Shown here piece after piece: positions 8,860 through 18,787 of a DNA stretch of 56,084 nt. The notes beneath the pieces were generated by a model. That model was not told the origin of the DNA and did not search any database. It saw only the letters and a list, made by a program, of their open reading frames with translations. The stretch covers positions 1 to 56,084 of the forward strand of contig JANXYR010000057.1 in the NCBI GenBank assembly GCA_025355965.1, read 5' to 3'. A program made the position numbers and the translations under genes. This DNA is from Geobacteraceae bacterium. Lineage in GTDB: Bacteria; Desulfobacterota; Desulfuromonadia; Geobacterales; Pseudopelobacteraceae. Position 1 is the stretch's first letter. Each line of letters opens with the position of its first letter.

Positions 8860-8896
8860 AATTGGCCCCCGATTCCTATCGGAGGCCAATTGTTTT
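8860..8896 (+). terminator. Intrinsic terminator between convergent genes
   Basis: A 12-base stem AATTGGCCCCCG / CGGAGGCCAATT (one mismatch) with an 8-base loop is followed by GTTTTT. It ends the PP-loop gene and sits one base before the stop of yfbR on the other strand. Confidence 0.8.
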
Positions 8897-9508
8897 TCAC
8901 CCCAACTTCAACTCATCCAGCGATAACCGGTAGCCGGGCAAGAGTTTTTCCAGGAAATAGGTCACCTCAGGCAGCGCGCTAGCAGACAACTGTTCAAAAT
9001 GCTCTTTTTCTGCCCGGCGAAACTCATGGTTTCCGCTCTTTCCCTCTTCAATGCACTTTGTCAGTGCCGCAATCTTATCTGCAGCCTTCACTAACTGAGC
9101 ATACTCTTTCTGATCATCAAAGAAGAACAGTGGCTCATATTCCTTGGCAAGCTCCGGCGGAAGCATCTCCAGAAGTTTCCTGCGAGCCTTATCCTCCAAT
9201 TGGTGGAACGAACGTTTAAAATTTGGATTGAAGTATTTAACCGGCGTCGGCATATCACCGGTAAAAATCTCACTGGCATCGTGAAATATTCCGTACATTG
9301 CCGCTCGTGAAGGGTCAAGGCTGCCGCCATAATAAGTATTGCGGATCATGACCAGTGCATGGGCGATGATGGCAACATCCAGGCTATGCTCCTGAATATT
9401 TTCCGGCACTGTGTTGCGCATCAGTCCCCAGCGACTGATGTAGCGCATGCGGGATAGAAAGGCAAAAAAATCATACTGTTCAGGTTTTACATCTTTTTTC
9501 ATAGTCAC
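8897..9508 (-). CDS. yfbR: 5'-deoxynucleotidase YfbR-like HD hydrolase
   Basis: HD-domain 5'-deoxynucleotidase that dephosphorylates deoxynucleoside monophosphates. At 203 residues it has the normal length. Signature residues are visible: R26-W27 in YISRWGLMRN, H41 in NIQEHSLDVA, the H76-D77 pair in FHDASEIFTGDMPTPVK, and a further aspartate in KAADKIAAL. The GTG start at 9508 overlaps the dgt stop by four bases (GTGA); the in-frame ATG at 9502 is an alternative. Coupling with dgt, another HD enzyme acting on deoxynucleotides, makes this a dNTP-pool module. Confidence 0.9.
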   Translation of the reverse strand: MTMKKDVKPEQYDFFAFLSRMRYISRWGLMRNTVPENIQEHSLDVAIIAHALVMIRNTYYGGSLDPSRAAMYGIFHDASEIFTGDMPTPVKYFNPNFKRSFHQLEDKARRKLLEMLPPELAKEYEPLFFFDDQKEYAQLVKAADKIAALTKCIEEGKSGNHEFRRAEKEHFEQLSASALPEVTYFLEKLLPGYRLSLDELKLG

Positions 9509-10647
9509 ACTCTCTCGTATGGCTCAAACAAACGTTTATATTCATCCAGCGCAAACCGGTCGGTCATGCCGGCAATATAGTCACAGACAACCCGATGAAG
9601 CCCAAAGAGCTCAAGACGGGATTGATATTTAGGCGGAAGCAGGTTGGGATAGCGCAGATACGTTTCGAACAGACGGGTGATAAAAATTTCAGCTTTTACC
9701 CGCATCTTGTCTACTTTGTAATGGCGGTACAGGTTCTTAAACAGGAATTGTTTGAGTGCCATACTACGACCTGTTATATCTTCGTTAAAATGCACTACGG
9801 CACGGTTTACACGCCGCAGGTCATCAAGTGAGGCTATGCCTAAATTTGCAAGATTTGCTGATGTAGTCACACAAATGTCACTAATCAACAAACCGATCAA
9901 CGCACTGATTGTCTGGTAGACGAGGCGTTTGTCGTCAATTGCCGGATATTTTTGACGTACCACGGAACAAACTTCATGCCACAGATCCACTTTTTCAAGC
10001 ATATCCAATGTTATATAACCGGATTTAAGACCATCATCAATATCGTGGTTATTATAAGCTATTTCGTCGGCATAATTAATGATCTGCCCTTCAATGGATG
10101 GGACGATCCCCGGCAGAAACTCCGCCATTATTTCGCTGGCAGCGTCATAAGGGGTTGAATGTTTGATAATCCCTTCACGCACCTCCCATGTCAGATTTAG
10201 CCCATTAAATCCGGGATATCTTTCTTCCAGTTCGTCCACAACACGAAACGATTGCATGTTATGCTCAAAACCGCCAAAACCTTGCATTAGTCGATTTAGA
10301 ACATCCTCTCCTGTATGCCCGAAAGGGGTGTGTCCCAAATCATGGGATAAAGCCAGAGCTTCCGTCAACTCTTCGTTCAAACAGAGATTACGGGCAATTG
10401 CCCTGCCTATCTGAGCAACCTCAAGCGAGTGTGTCAGACGGGTGCGATAATAATCGCCTTCATGATTTACAAATACCTGTGTTTTATACTCAAGTCGTCT
10501 AAAAGCGGCACAGTGGATAATTCGATCGCGGTCTCGCTCAAAGGCCGGACGATTATCCCGGTGTTCTTCAGGATGTTTACGCCCTCGTGAAGTTCTGCTG
10601 GTACATGCATAACCAGCCAGATCACTTCGTTCCGTTGATTCATTCAT
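9505..10647 (-). CDS. dgt: Deoxyguanosinetriphosphate triphosphohydrolase-like protein
   Basis: HD-domain dNTP triphosphohydrolase of the dGTPase family (380 residues), which splits dNTPs to deoxynucleoside and tripolyphosphate. The family start RDRDRIIHCAAFRRLEYKTQV is followed by RTRLTHSLEVAQIGR (first metal histidine) and the HD motif ALSHDLGHTPFGHTGE near 100. Then come FEHNMQSFRV and YADEIAYNNHDIDDGL. The ATG at 10647 has GGGGAA upstream. It is co-transcribed with yfbR through a four-base overlap, which supports a joint role in deoxynucleotide turnover. Confidence 0.93.
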   Translation of the reverse strand: MNESTERSDLAGYACTSRTSRGRKHPEEHRDNRPAFERDRDRIIHCAAFRRLEYKTQVFVNHEGDYYRTRLTHSLEVAQIGRAIARNLCLNEELTEALALSHDLGHTPFGHTGEDVLNRLMQGFGGFEHNMQSFRVVDELEERYPGFNGLNLTWEVREGIIKHSTPYDAASEIMAEFLPGIVPSIEGQIINYADEIAYNNHDIDDGLKSGYITLDMLEKVDLWHEVCSVVRQKYPAIDDKRLVYQTISALIGLLISDICVTTSANLANLGIASLDDLRRVNRAVVHFNEDITGRSMALKQFLFKNLYRHYKVDKMRVKAEIFITRLFETYLRYPNLLPPKYQSRLELFGLHRVVCDYIAGMTDRFALDEYKRLFEPYERV

Positions 10648-10696
10648 ATTGCGTTCCCCAGATACGGAAATAACATATGGTCACCTGTTTTTCAAA

Positions 10697-11182
10697 TCAG
10701 TTATGATACAGAACTGTCTTATTTGAGTGACGTTTTGTAACATTCCTTTTTTTACCGGTAACCCCTGCGATTGAAAAAACATCTGCAAGTTGCATCTTCC
10801 AGACTCCTTCCTGATGAGTCAACTTGAATTCGCGCGTCGTGGACTCTGGAGTGCCAGGAGTGCCCTCAAGCCCAACTTTCACATACACCGTAGCTTCGGT
10901 ACGCTTTTCATTCAATATTTTAAAATGTTCCATTTTCTGCCAGCAGCAGACGGGACGGATTGTTGACTCACGCATTTTTCTTACAAACATTTCGCGAGAT
11001 GTTTTGCCCCGATGCGCTAATTGCTCAAAAAGTTGTTCATACCGCCCTTCTCGCCAGATATCAAGAGTATCTGACATGCCTTTTTCAAGTGGGGATTCTG
11101 TTTCTGCTGAACTCCTTGACACATTACCTAAAAGTAAAATAAATAACGCAACAAACACGACAAGCCAAGACCTGATATTCAT
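10697..11182 (-). CDS. Secreted protein of unknown function
   Basis: A 161-residue protein with a clear N-terminal signal peptide (MNIRSWLVVFVALFILLLG, cleavage near SRSSAE). The mature part has a WREGRYEQLFEQL start and a two-cysteine CCWQK site. The central segment resembles small NTF2-like or DUF4878-type secreted domains in length and pattern, but I cannot name a family. The start is the ATG at 11182 with GGGGGTGG upstream, ten codons inside the longer frame. It is probably periplasmic or surface-exposed. It sits at the edge of the AT-rich accessory patch. Confidence 0.6.
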   Translation of the reverse strand: MNIRSWLVVFVALFILLLGNVSRSSAETESPLEKGMSDTLDIWREGRYEQLFEQLAHRGKTSREMFVRKMRESTIRPVCCWQKMEHFKILNEKRTEATVYVKVGLEGTPGTPESTTREFKLTHQEGVWKMQLADVFSIAGVTGKKRNVTKRHSNKTVLYHN

Positions 11183-11296
11183 TTTTAACCACCCCCTGAA
11201 AAAGTAGAGCAAATGTAATCTGCGTGCAACACCTTAAACTAAAACTGAAGAAACTCCCCGCATCACCCCACCTGTATATTGGTATATCAGCCAGAC

Positions 11297-11461
11297 CTAT
11301 AGAGTAGGAGAGTACTTCTCTATCCACTCTTCTATTATCTCTCCCATTGTTCTGCTGCTCATCGCAGCCATCACCTTCAGTCGGAGGTGAAAGTCTTTTT
11401 TGATGTTCGCGTTAAACCTAATGCATCCTTCAGGTACTACCTTTTTGTTTTCAGGTGCCAT
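11297..11461 (-). CDS. Ribbon-helix-helix (CopG/Arc-type) small DNA-binding protein
   Basis: A 54-residue protein. A short beta-like strand CIRFNANIKK is followed by two helices, DFHLRLKVMAAMSSRTMGEI and EIIEEWIEKYS, the pattern of ribbon-helix-helix dimers such as CopG, ParG and antitoxins. The ATG at 11461 is preferred (GAGG upstream); a GTG eleven codons earlier lacks a ribosome-binding site. It is divergent from the orphan ORF at 11648, with an AT-rich intergenic region between them that could hold its operator. No toxin-like partner is visible on its own strand. Family confidence is moderate, function unknown. Confidence 0.6.
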   Translation of the reverse strand: MAPENKKVVPEGCIRFNANIKKDFHLRLKVMAAMSSRTMGEIIEEWIEKYSPTL

Positions 11462-11575
11462 CTGATGGGTAACCTCATCTTTTAGTATCGTCACTATTCA
11501 CTTAAAATCATATTTAGTCAATACTCAATTACTTATAACAGTAAATAATTAAATGAGTAGATAAGTAAATAAGTG

Positions 11576-11603
11576 TTGACATGGTGCATGCATTTTGTTA
11601 TCT
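11576..11603 (+). promoter_or_regulatory. Predicted promoter in AT-rich divergent region
   Basis: TTGACA (11576-11581), 16 bases, then TTATCT (11598-11603), about 45 bases before the ORF at 11648. The sequence just upstream (11500-11575) is very AT-rich, with repeated ACTTAT/ATAAGT and AAGTAAATAAGT-like half-sites. These are candidate operators for the divergent ribbon-helix-helix protein. Confidence 0.5.
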
Positions 11604-11647
11604 GAACCCTAGGCTTACTATCTCAACAGCGCTAGGGGGGACATCAC

Positions 11648-11926
11648 ATGGTTGAAGTTAAGTTCTTAAACGAAGAAGTTAAGGAAGTGGAACTGGCTGT
11701 AGGTGAATATGGTGTCTATTGGGAAGTTAAGGATGGCAAGGACTACGATGGTACTAATGCAGGAGGCATGGATTGGGATGGTGTCTCTATTGAGGATATG
11801 GAAATCTATAGTACTCTAAAGGATAAAATCATCGTACAGGTTAAGGAGTTGTATCAGTTTATGAGATTAAGAGAAATGGACTATAAGATGACATACGAGG
11901 AAAGAGGGTTTTTAGAAGCTGCTTAA
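11648..11926 (+). CDS. Hypothetical acidic protein
   Basis: A 92-residue acidic soluble protein starting MVEVKFLNEEVKEVELAVGE, with a YGVYWEVKDGKDYDG centre and a predicted helical end (VKELYQFMRLREM). I recognise no family and see no catalytic motif. The start is well supported: a run of GGGGGG lies nine bases upstream and a promoter lies about 45 bases upstream. The region is visibly richer in A+T than its neighbours, suggesting horizontal origin. Its divergent neighbour is a ribbon-helix-helix protein. Confidence 0.6.
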   Translation: MVEVKFLNEEVKEVELAVGEYGVYWEVKDGKDYDGTNAGGMDWDGVSIEDMEIYSTLKDKIIVQVKELYQFMRLREMDYKMTYEERGFLEAA

Positions 11927-12076
11927 TGCATACTACCACAGCGTTTGATCTGCATTTAGGTCAGTGCCTGTAAAGCATTTGTGTAAATGCTTACCCTCCA
12001 ACAAAGGACGAACATCAAGAGGTATCCACTGTCTGAAATAGAAGTGACCATTTCTGGTAAGAAGTTGCTTGGACAC
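11927..12076. other. Non-coding part of the accessory patch
   Basis: No credible gene. A perfect small inverted repeat AAGCATTT-gtgt-AAATGCTT occupies 11973-11992, with no T-run, so it may end the upstream ORF weakly or be a protein site. The rest shows nothing recognisable. Confidence 0.4.
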
Positions 12077-12127
12077 AAAAAAACCTGCCTTCTTCACAGT
12101 CCATAAACTGTGACAAAAAACAGGTTC
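12077..12127 (-). terminator. Terminator of tRNA-Leu
   Basis: Read on the minus strand, a long helix runs from AACCTG through a U-rich segment to CACAGT, a six-base loop, ACTGTG and CAGGTT, then T-rich sequence. Much of the middle pairs through G-U wobble. It lies about 45 bases after the tRNA 3' end. Confidence 0.7.
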
Positions 12128-12169
12128 TCTTTAGCTGAAATCAAGATAACTTACTGATTTCATTATAAC

Positions 12170-12256
12170 TGGTGCGGTGGAATGGAATCGAACCATCACG
12201 GAGTTGCCCCCGCCAGCCCCTCAAGCTGGTGCGTCTACCAGTTCCGCCACCACCGC
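12170..12256 (-). tRNA. tRNA-Leu (anticodon GAG), CCA encoded
   Basis: On the minus strand the 87-base gene begins GCGGTGG and ends CCACCGC-A-CCA, giving a perfect seven-pair acceptor stem. The anticodon arm is CCAGC-TTGAGGG-GCTGG, with GAG in the loop. The long variable arm (CGGGGGCAACTCCG) is that of a class II leucine tRNA, and the T arm has GGTTCGATTCC. It lies at the border of the accessory patch, a common integration site type, but no duplicated 3' end was seen. Confidence 0.95.
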
Positions 12257-12374
12257 AAGCAGAGTACATATATTATTAATATGCACCTGTATGTCTAAAA
12301 TATTTATAGCCTTGTATCTGTTCAACAAGGGAGATTCTTCTAACACAGCCGTCCGGTTTTATCAAGTGTAAATA

Positions 12375-12737
12375 TTACTTTTTCTGTGCTGGTACTGCGG
12401 GTGAAACAGGTGCAGGAACCGAATCCATTTTTTGGGGAACTGGTGCAGAAGCCGGCGCCTGAATTGGAGCCGCTTTCCCTTTACCAGACATCATAGAGGA
12501 AGATGACGGCTGACCGGAAATATACGCCAGGGTTAATGAAGTCAACATAAAGATAGCAGCAGCGCTTGTAGTTAATTTACTCAAGAAGGAAGTTCCGCCA
12601 CCTGCTCCAAAAACAGACTGGCTCCCACTGCTGCCAAATGATGCTCCCATTTCAGCACCTTTTCCAGATTGAAGCAAAACCACAGCAATCAAAAACAGAC
12701 TAACGAACACATGTAAAATTGTAAGAACTATTGTCAT
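12375..12737 (-). CDS. secG: Preprotein translocase subunit SecG
   Basis: Inner-membrane subunit of the SecYEG channel that helps SecA-driven export. The 120-residue protein has the family layout: a first transmembrane segment (about 3-22), the conserved VVLLQSGKGAEMGASFGSSGSQSVFGAGGG loop, and a second segment (about 55-73). An Ala/Pro-rich tail follows that varies between species. It lies directly after tpiA, as in many Geobacter genomes, so tpiA-secG are likely co-transcribed. Confidence 0.95.
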   Translation of the reverse strand: MTIVLTILHVFVSLFLIAVVLLQSGKGAEMGASFGSSGSQSVFGAGGGTSFLSKLTTSAAAIFMLTSLTLAYISGQPSSSSMMSGKGKAAPIQAPASAPVPQKMDSVPAPVSPAVPAQKK

Positions 12738-12844
12738 ACCAGATCCCCTAGCAACGTTTTAAAGAGAAAATTATAGCACAGCAATTTACATACTGTAAAG
12801 TTATAAATGCAGCCAAAACAAAGACTGGCAAGACTGGACTCAAA

Positions 12845-13600
12845 TCAGACGTTAAAATTGGCTATTGCCGCGAAAGTTTCTGCTTTTAAACTCGCTCCGC
12901 CAACGAGCGCACCATCTATATCAGGCTGAGACATCAAGCATTTGACGTTATCAGGTTTAACACTGCCACCATAGAGAATGCGAACAGCATCGGCCACAGA
13001 CTGATTAAAAAGTCTGGTTATCAATTTACGAATAAAAGCATGTACCTCTTGAGCTTGGGCATCAGTGGCCGTTTTACCAGTTCCGATTGCCCATACCGGT
13101 TCATATGCGATAATGACATGAACAAAGTCCTCTACTGCAAGCCCTGCCAAACCACCTTGAATCTGTTTTTCAATAACTGAGAATGTTTGTTCTGATTCCC
13201 GTTCGGTCAACAACTCTCCAATGCAGACAATGGCTTTTAATCCGGCGGAAATGGCAGCCTTGGTTTTCTTGTTTACGGTTAGATCCGTCTCGCCAAAATA
13301 CTGGCGTCGTTCGGAATGTCCGATGATTACGTGGCTGCAGCCCGCGTCTTTCAACAGCTTCGGAGCCACCTCTCCGGTGAATGCCCCCTCTTCTTCCCAA
13401 TAACAATCTTGAGCCGCCAGCCTGACATTTGAACCTTTAATAACATCGTTAACACGGCTCAAAGCAGTGAACACCGGGGCTACAACTATTTCTACGTCCT
13501 GATTACCCGCCACGAGCGGCTTAAGTTCATTCACCAGATCTACAGATTCGGCGATAGTTTTAAAGAGTTTCCAGTTTCCAGCAATAACCGGTATTCGCAT
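12845..13600 (-). CDS. tpiA: Triosephosphate isomerase
   Basis: Interconverts glyceraldehyde-3-phosphate and dihydroxyacetone phosphate. The 251-residue TIM barrel has all catalytic residues: K11 in AGNWK, H95 in IIGHSERR, and E167 in AYEPVWAIGTG. The phosphate-binding YGGSVKPDN is near the end. The ATG at 13600 has GGGGG upstream. It follows pgk by 14 bases and precedes secG. Confidence 0.98.
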   Translation of the reverse strand: MRIPVIAGNWKLFKTIAESVDLVNELKPLVAGNQDVEIVVAPVFTALSRVNDVIKGSNVRLAAQDCYWEEEGAFTGEVAPKLLKDAGCSHVIIGHSERRQYFGETDLTVNKKTKAAISAGLKAIVCIGELLTERESEQTFSVIEKQIQGGLAGLAVEDFVHVIIAYEPVWAIGTGKTATDAQAQEVHAFIRKLITRLFNQSVADAVRILYGGSVKPDNVKCLMSQPDIDGALVGGASLKAETFAAIANFNV

Positions 13601-13614
13601 CAGATTCCCCCTTT

Positions 13615-14811
13615 TTATTTTTCTGTTACTTCAAGCGCATTTACTCCAGGCAACGTTTTCCCTTCCAGCAACTCGAGAAAAGCTCCTCCACCGGTTGAAA
13701 TATAGCTGACCCGGTTTTCCACTCCTGCTTTGCGAACAGCAGAATCTGTATCTCCCCCACCGATGATGGTTGTGGCAAAACAATTAGCAACGGCTTCAGC
13801 AATTGCATACGTCCCCCGACAGAAGGCATCCATTTCAAAAACGCCCATCGGACCGTTCCAGATAACGGTTTTGGCATCACGCAAGGTTTCTGCAAACAAA
13901 GTTGTCGTTGCCGGTCCGATATCAAGAGCCATCCACCCTGCAGGTATCTCCTGAGCTGTCGTGATAAAGTTGGTCGCGTTGGCCTCAAAAGCATTGGCGA
14001 CAACACAATCCACCGGCAGGTAGAACATGACCCCCTTTTCACGCGCCGTTTCCATAATATTACGCGCTGTCGGTATCAATTCATCTTCAACCAGCGACTT
14101 GCCTACGTTGTAACCCATGGCCTTCAGGAAAGTGAACGCCATCCCACCGCCGATAACAACCTTGTCAACCTTGTTGATAAGCGTCTCAAGAACCTCTAGC
14201 TTTCCCGACACCTTGGCACCGCCCAATATCGCGACCAGCGGCCTGACAGGATTCTGCATGGCTTTGTCAAAAAATGTCATTTCATTTCTCATCAGAAAAC
14301 CGGCAGCTATAAGTGGAATATGCTTCGTTATCGCTTCCACTGATGCATGCGCACGATGTGACACGGCAAAAGCATCATTGACATAAATTTCACATCCATT
14401 TGCAAGTTTTTCAGCAAAATCAGCGTCGTTCTTTTCTTCACCGGGGTAAAAACGAACATTTTCAAGCATGACGGCTTCACCCGGTTTCATAGCATTTATA
14501 AGCGCATCTACATCCGGCCCGAAACAGTCAGGCGCCTGGATCACTGTTTTGCCAAGAAGCTCGGAAAGGCGTATGGTGGCAGGAGCCATACTGTATTTGG
14601 CTTTTTTCTCACCCTTGGGACGTCCAAGATGGGAGGCCAGTACAACTTTGGCACCCTGCTCCAGAGCGTATTTTATAGTTGGTACCGCCCCGGAGATACG
14701 GGTATCCTCGGTAATAACCCCCTTGTCATCCTGAGGAACGTTAAAATCAACCCGAATGAAAACTTTTTTCCCCTTCAGATCCTTAATTTCATCGATATAA
14801 CAAATCGGCAT
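13615..14811 (-). CDS. pgk: Phosphoglycerate kinase
   Basis: Transfers phosphate from 1,3-bisphosphoglycerate to ADP. The 398-residue protein has the family start [14 protein letters not shown], the [10 protein letters not shown] loop, [24 protein letters not shown] and the nucleotide-binding [13 protein letters not shown]. The ATG at 14811 is preceded by GGAGGTG and matches the family N-terminus; the 13 extra codons upstream in the same frame are not used. It sits between gap, across a strong terminator, and tpiA. Confidence 0.98.
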   Translation of the reverse strand: MPICYIDEIKDLKGKKVFIRVDFNVPQDDKGVITEDTRISGAVPTIKYALEQGAKVVLASHLGRPKGEKKAKYSMAPATIRLSELLGKTVIQAPDCFGPDVDALINAMKPGEAVMLENVRFYPGEEKNDADFAEKLANGCEIYVNDAFAVSHRAHASVEAITKHIPLIAAGFLMRNEMTFFDKAMQNPVRPLVAILGGAKVSGKLEVLETLINKVDKVVIGGGMAFTFLKAMGYNVGKSLVEDELIPTARNIMETAREKGVMFYLPVDCVVANAFEANATNFITTAQEIPAGWMALDIGPATTTLFAETLRDAKTVIWNGPMGVFEMDAFCRGTYAIAEAVANCFATTIIGGGDTDSAVRKAGVENRVSYISTGGGAFLELLEGKTLPGVNALEVTEK

Positions 14812-14848
14812 AGTACACCTCCCATGGTTGATAATTTTTGCATGCGGC

Positions 14849-14880
14849 AAAAAAAGAGGGGGAATTAATTCCCCCTCTCC
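14849..14880 (-). terminator. Intrinsic terminator between gap and pgk
   Basis: A perfect palindrome GAGGGGGAATT/AATTCCCCCTC (14856-14877) is followed on the minus strand by a run of seven T. It lies downstream of gap and upstream of pgk, so gap is mostly transcribed alone; pgk then depends on read-through or its own promoter. Confidence 0.85.
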
Positions 14881-14900
14881 TTTTCAAATTCTGTCAGATA

Positions 14901-15992
<1,092 letters not shown>

Positions 15993-16094
15993 TTAAGTAT
16001 GAATAGGGATTTTTTATTGTTTCGCGTATATTAGAAATGATATTTAGTAACTTGGCATTAAATACTAAAAACGGGAAACAGGTCAACTTCAACC

Positions 16095-16772
16095 ATGATT
16101 ATTTTACCAAACGGGACACCAGCAGAGGCAGTTATATTCGATTTTGACGGGGTTATTGTTGATACTGAGCCGCTTCATTATGCTGCGTTTCAACGCACAT
16201 TAGAGCCACTCGGGTTGCATTTTACATGGCAGGAATATGTTGATACGTATATCGGATTCGATGACAGGGATGCCTTTAGATATGCCTTTTCCTCAAATGG
16301 GAGGATACTCGGTCAGGATGAATTACACAGACTAATTGAAAATAAAGCTGTCTTCTTTACGGAGGTCATTGGGGCTGGTGTATCAGCATATCCAGGTGTA
16401 TTAGATCTGATTTCCCACCTGCACGCAAACGAGTTTCCATTGGCAATATGCAGCGGAGCGCTCAGGTCTGACATTGACCCTATCCTCGCCATGCTAGATA
16501 TTTCAGACTGTTTTGATGTTATAGTGACCGCAGATGATGTTGCCGCAAGCAAACCTGACCCTGAATGCTATCTACTTGCTTTCCAGCGACTACAATCATC
16601 TCATAAAACACCCTTCTCGAAGAACGCAACAATTGCCATCGAAGACACACCTGCCGGAATATCCTCAGCCAAAGCCGCCGGATTAATGGTTTGTGCAGTC
16701 ACAAACAGTTATCCCGCATCCAGACTAGATCAAGCCACATTTGTCACAGACTCTCTCTCGGCGTTTGTATAA
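16095..16772 (+). CDS. HAD-superfamily phosphatase/phosphomutase (beta-phosphoglucomutase-like)
   Basis: A 225-residue subfamily IA HAD hydrolase. Motif I FDFDGVIVDTEPLHY (nucleophile D16, acid D18) has the glutamate typical of beta-phosphoglucomutase- and Gph-like enzymes. A helical cap, motif II ICSGALRS, motif III lysine in ASKPDPECY and motif IV IEDTPAGISSAKAAG follow. The substrate cannot be told; sugar phosphates or phosphoglycolate are typical. It stands alone between divergent gap and rpsB. The ATG has only a weak ribosome-binding site. Confidence 0.82.
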   Translation: MIILPNGTPAEAVIFDFDGVIVDTEPLHYAAFQRTLEPLGLHFTWQEYVDTYIGFDDRDAFRYAFSSNGRILGQDELHRLIENKAVFFTEVIGAGVSAYPGVLDLISHLHANEFPLAICSGALRSDIDPILAMLDISDCFDVIVTADDVAASKPDPECYLLAFQRLQSSHKTPFSKNATIAIEDTPAGISSAKAAGLMVCAVTNSYPASRLDQATFVTDSLSAFV

Positions 16773-16791
16773 TCCAACATTGCATTTTTAC

Positions 16792-16821
16792 TTGATTAAC
16801 CTGAAATCACTGTGCTATAAA
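16792..16821 (+). promoter_or_regulatory. Predicted promoter of the rpsB-tsf operon
   Basis: TTGATT (16792-16797), 18 bases, then TATAAA (16816-16821). The transcribed leader to rpsB is about 95 bases and contains CCC/GGGG-rich segments (16864-16910) that could fold. Autogenous S2 control is known in other bacteria but cannot be asserted here. Confidence 0.5.
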
Positions 16822-16925
16822 ATTTCGTTGTTTAATTCACACGCTTCGGTAGATCCAGTGGTGTCCCTATATTAATCAGATGTCGGGGATTCGGCGGGGC
16901 GGAGGGAAAACCAAAGGAGAAGAAA

Positions 16926-17690
16926 ATGTCAAGTATCAGCATGAAGGAACTGTTGGAAGCTGGCGTCCATTTCGGTCACCAGACAAAACGTTGGAACCCC
17001 AAAATGAAGCCCTATATTTTCGGGGCACGTAACGGAATCTACATCATCGACCTGCAGAAGACCGTCCGCTATTTCAAAACTGCATACAGCTTCGTCAAGG
17101 AAGCCGCACATGATGGAAGCACGGTTCTTTTTGTCGGAACAAAAAAACAGGCTCAGGATTCGGTTGCTGAAGAAGCCACCCGTTGCGGTATGCATTATGT
17201 CAATCAGCGTTGGTTGGGCGGCATGCTGACAAACTTTGCCACAGTAAAGCAGAGTATCGATCGCCTGAAAAAAATCGATGCAATGTTTGAAGACGGCACA
17301 ATTGAAGCCTATACTAAAAAGGAAGCACTTCAGTTTACTCGCGACCGGGAAAAGCTTCAGAAAACCCTTGGCGGGATCAAAACAATGAACAAGCTACCTG
17401 GTGTAATGTTTGTCATTGACCCAAAAAATGAAGAGATTGCTGTTCAGGAAGCCAACAAACTTGGTATCCCTGTCGTTGCTGTCGTCGATACTAATTGTGA
17501 CCCTGATCCAATCGACTATGTTATTCCAGGCAACGATGATGCTATCCGCGCCATTCGTTTACTTTCTGCCAAAATGGCCGATGCCATTCTCGAAGGAGTA
17601 CAGGCACGCAAAGTAGCACTCCAGACAGATACAGAGGGTACAGATGAATATGTTCCTGAAGAAGTAGCGGCAGAAGTAACTGGCGAATAA
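16926..17690 (+). CDS. rpsB: 30S ribosomal protein S2
   Basis: Small-subunit ribosomal protein S2, 254 residues. Family hallmarks are visible: [60 protein letters not shown] and [13 protein letters not shown]. The C-terminal extension is acidic. An AAAGGAG ribosome-binding site precedes the ATG. It heads the rpsB-tsf-pyrH-frr run. Confidence 0.99.
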   Translation: MSSISMKELLEAGVHFGHQTKRWNPKMKPYIFGARNGIYIIDLQKTVRYFKTAYSFVKEAAHDGSTVLFVGTKKQAQDSVAEEATRCGMHYVNQRWLGGMLTNFATVKQSIDRLKKIDAMFEDGTIEAYTKKEALQFTRDREKLQKTLGGIKTMNKLPGVMFVIDPKNEEIAVQEANKLGIPVVAVVDTNCDPDPIDYVIPGNDDAIRAIRLLSAKMADAILEGVQARKVALQTDTEGTDEYVPEEVAAEVTGE

Positions 17691-17737
17691 ATTTCACTAT
17701 TAAGATAATTCCTGTTGTAACAGGTAGGAGGATAGAA

Positions 17738-18673
17738 ATGGCTGTAACAGCTGCACAGATATCTGAATTGAGAAAATCAACCGGTGCCGGGATGCTGGAT
17801 TGTAAGAAGGCACTTGAACAAACTGATGGCAATTTTGAGCAAGCGGTAGACTTCCTTCGTACTAAGGGGCTTGCAGCCGCATCCAAAAAAGCTGGACGCG
17901 CTGCTACAGAAGGTATGGTTGCTTCTGCCGTTTCAGCAAACAGCGATAAAGGGATTTTGCTTGAGATCAACAGTGAAACCGACTTCGTCGCAAAGAACGA
18001 GATATTTCAAGGCTTTGTAAAAGACATCGCTAACCATATCCTGCAGGCAAATCCAGCCTCTGTTGAAGAACTATTAGCTCAGCCATATTGTGGTGATAGT
18101 AGCAAATCCATCCAGATTATGCTGAATGAAGCTATTTCCGTCATCGGTGAAAACATGCAGATTCGCCGCTTCAGCAGCTTTGTAGTTCCTGGTGCAGGTG
18201 CAGTAGGATCCTACATTCACGCCGGTGGCAAAATCGGTGTTCTGGTTGAGGCAATATGCGATAGCGCAACAGCTGCAAAAGACCCAGCCTTTGCAACTTT
18301 TGTCAAGGATGTAGCGATGCACATCGCTGCCGCTTCACCAATGTATGTCCAGCGCTCTGAAGTAGACGCAGATGTACTTGAGCGCGAAAAAGATATTTAC
18401 CGCACCAAGGCACGTGAGTCCGGTAAACCTGAAAATATTGTCGAGAAGATTATCGACGGTCAGGTTAACAAGTTCTACGCAGATATCTGCCTGATTGAAC
18501 AGCAGTTTGTCAAAGACACCGACAAGACTATCCAGCAATTAGCAACAGAAATCGGTAAAGCACTTGGAACAACAATTACCATTACTCGCTTTACAAAATA
18601 TGCCCTCGGCGAGGGTCTTGAAAAGAAAGAATGCGACTTTGCCGCTGAGGTTGCGGCAGCAGCCGGCCTTTAA
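17738..18673 (+). CDS. tsf: Translation elongation factor Ts
   Basis: Nucleotide-exchange factor for EF-Tu. The 311-residue protein opens with the UBA-like domain [24 protein letters not shown]. The EF-Tu-contacting [11 protein letters not shown] near 70-80 follows, and then two core subdomains. It is longer than the compact form, as expected for proteobacteria with the coiled-coil segment. It follows rpsB by 47 bases with GTAGGAGG before the ATG; a terminator follows. Confidence 0.98.
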   Translation: MAVTAAQISELRKSTGAGMLDCKKALEQTDGNFEQAVDFLRTKGLAAASKKAGRAATEGMVASAVSANSDKGILLEINSETDFVAKNEIFQGFVKDIANHILQANPASVEELLAQPYCGDSSKSIQIMLNEAISVIGENMQIRRFSSFVVPGAGAVGSYIHAGGKIGVLVEAICDSATAAKDPAFATFVKDVAMHIAAASPMYVQRSEVDADVLEREKDIYRTKARESGKPENIVEKIIDGQVNKFYADICLIEQQFVKDTDKTIQQLATEIGKALGTTITITRFTKYALGEGLEKKECDFAAEVAAAAGL

Positions 18674-18684
18674 TCCTTCATCGA

Positions 18685-18713
18685 AGCCGGCCTGAAATGG
18701 TCGGCTTTTTTTT
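18685..18713 (+). terminator. Intrinsic terminator after tsf
   Basis: AGCCGGCC / GGTCGGCT stem with a six-base loop, followed by eight T. It separates rpsB-tsf from pyrH, which must then have read-through or its own promoter. Confidence 0.75.
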
Positions 18714-18787
18714 ATACTTTTCCCGAGTCATTCCAATATTCATTATCTTGTTCTGAATTACGCACATCATAATTCCGGAGGCACGAC

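Noticed and set aside
10697..12256. Prophage or integrative island at tRNA-Leu
   Set aside because: No integrase, phage genes or duplicated tRNA 3' end; only a small AT-rich patch is supported.
12177..12371. Plus-strand open frame across the tRNA
   Set aside because: It is antisense to a well-formed tRNA-Leu and has no ribosome-binding site.
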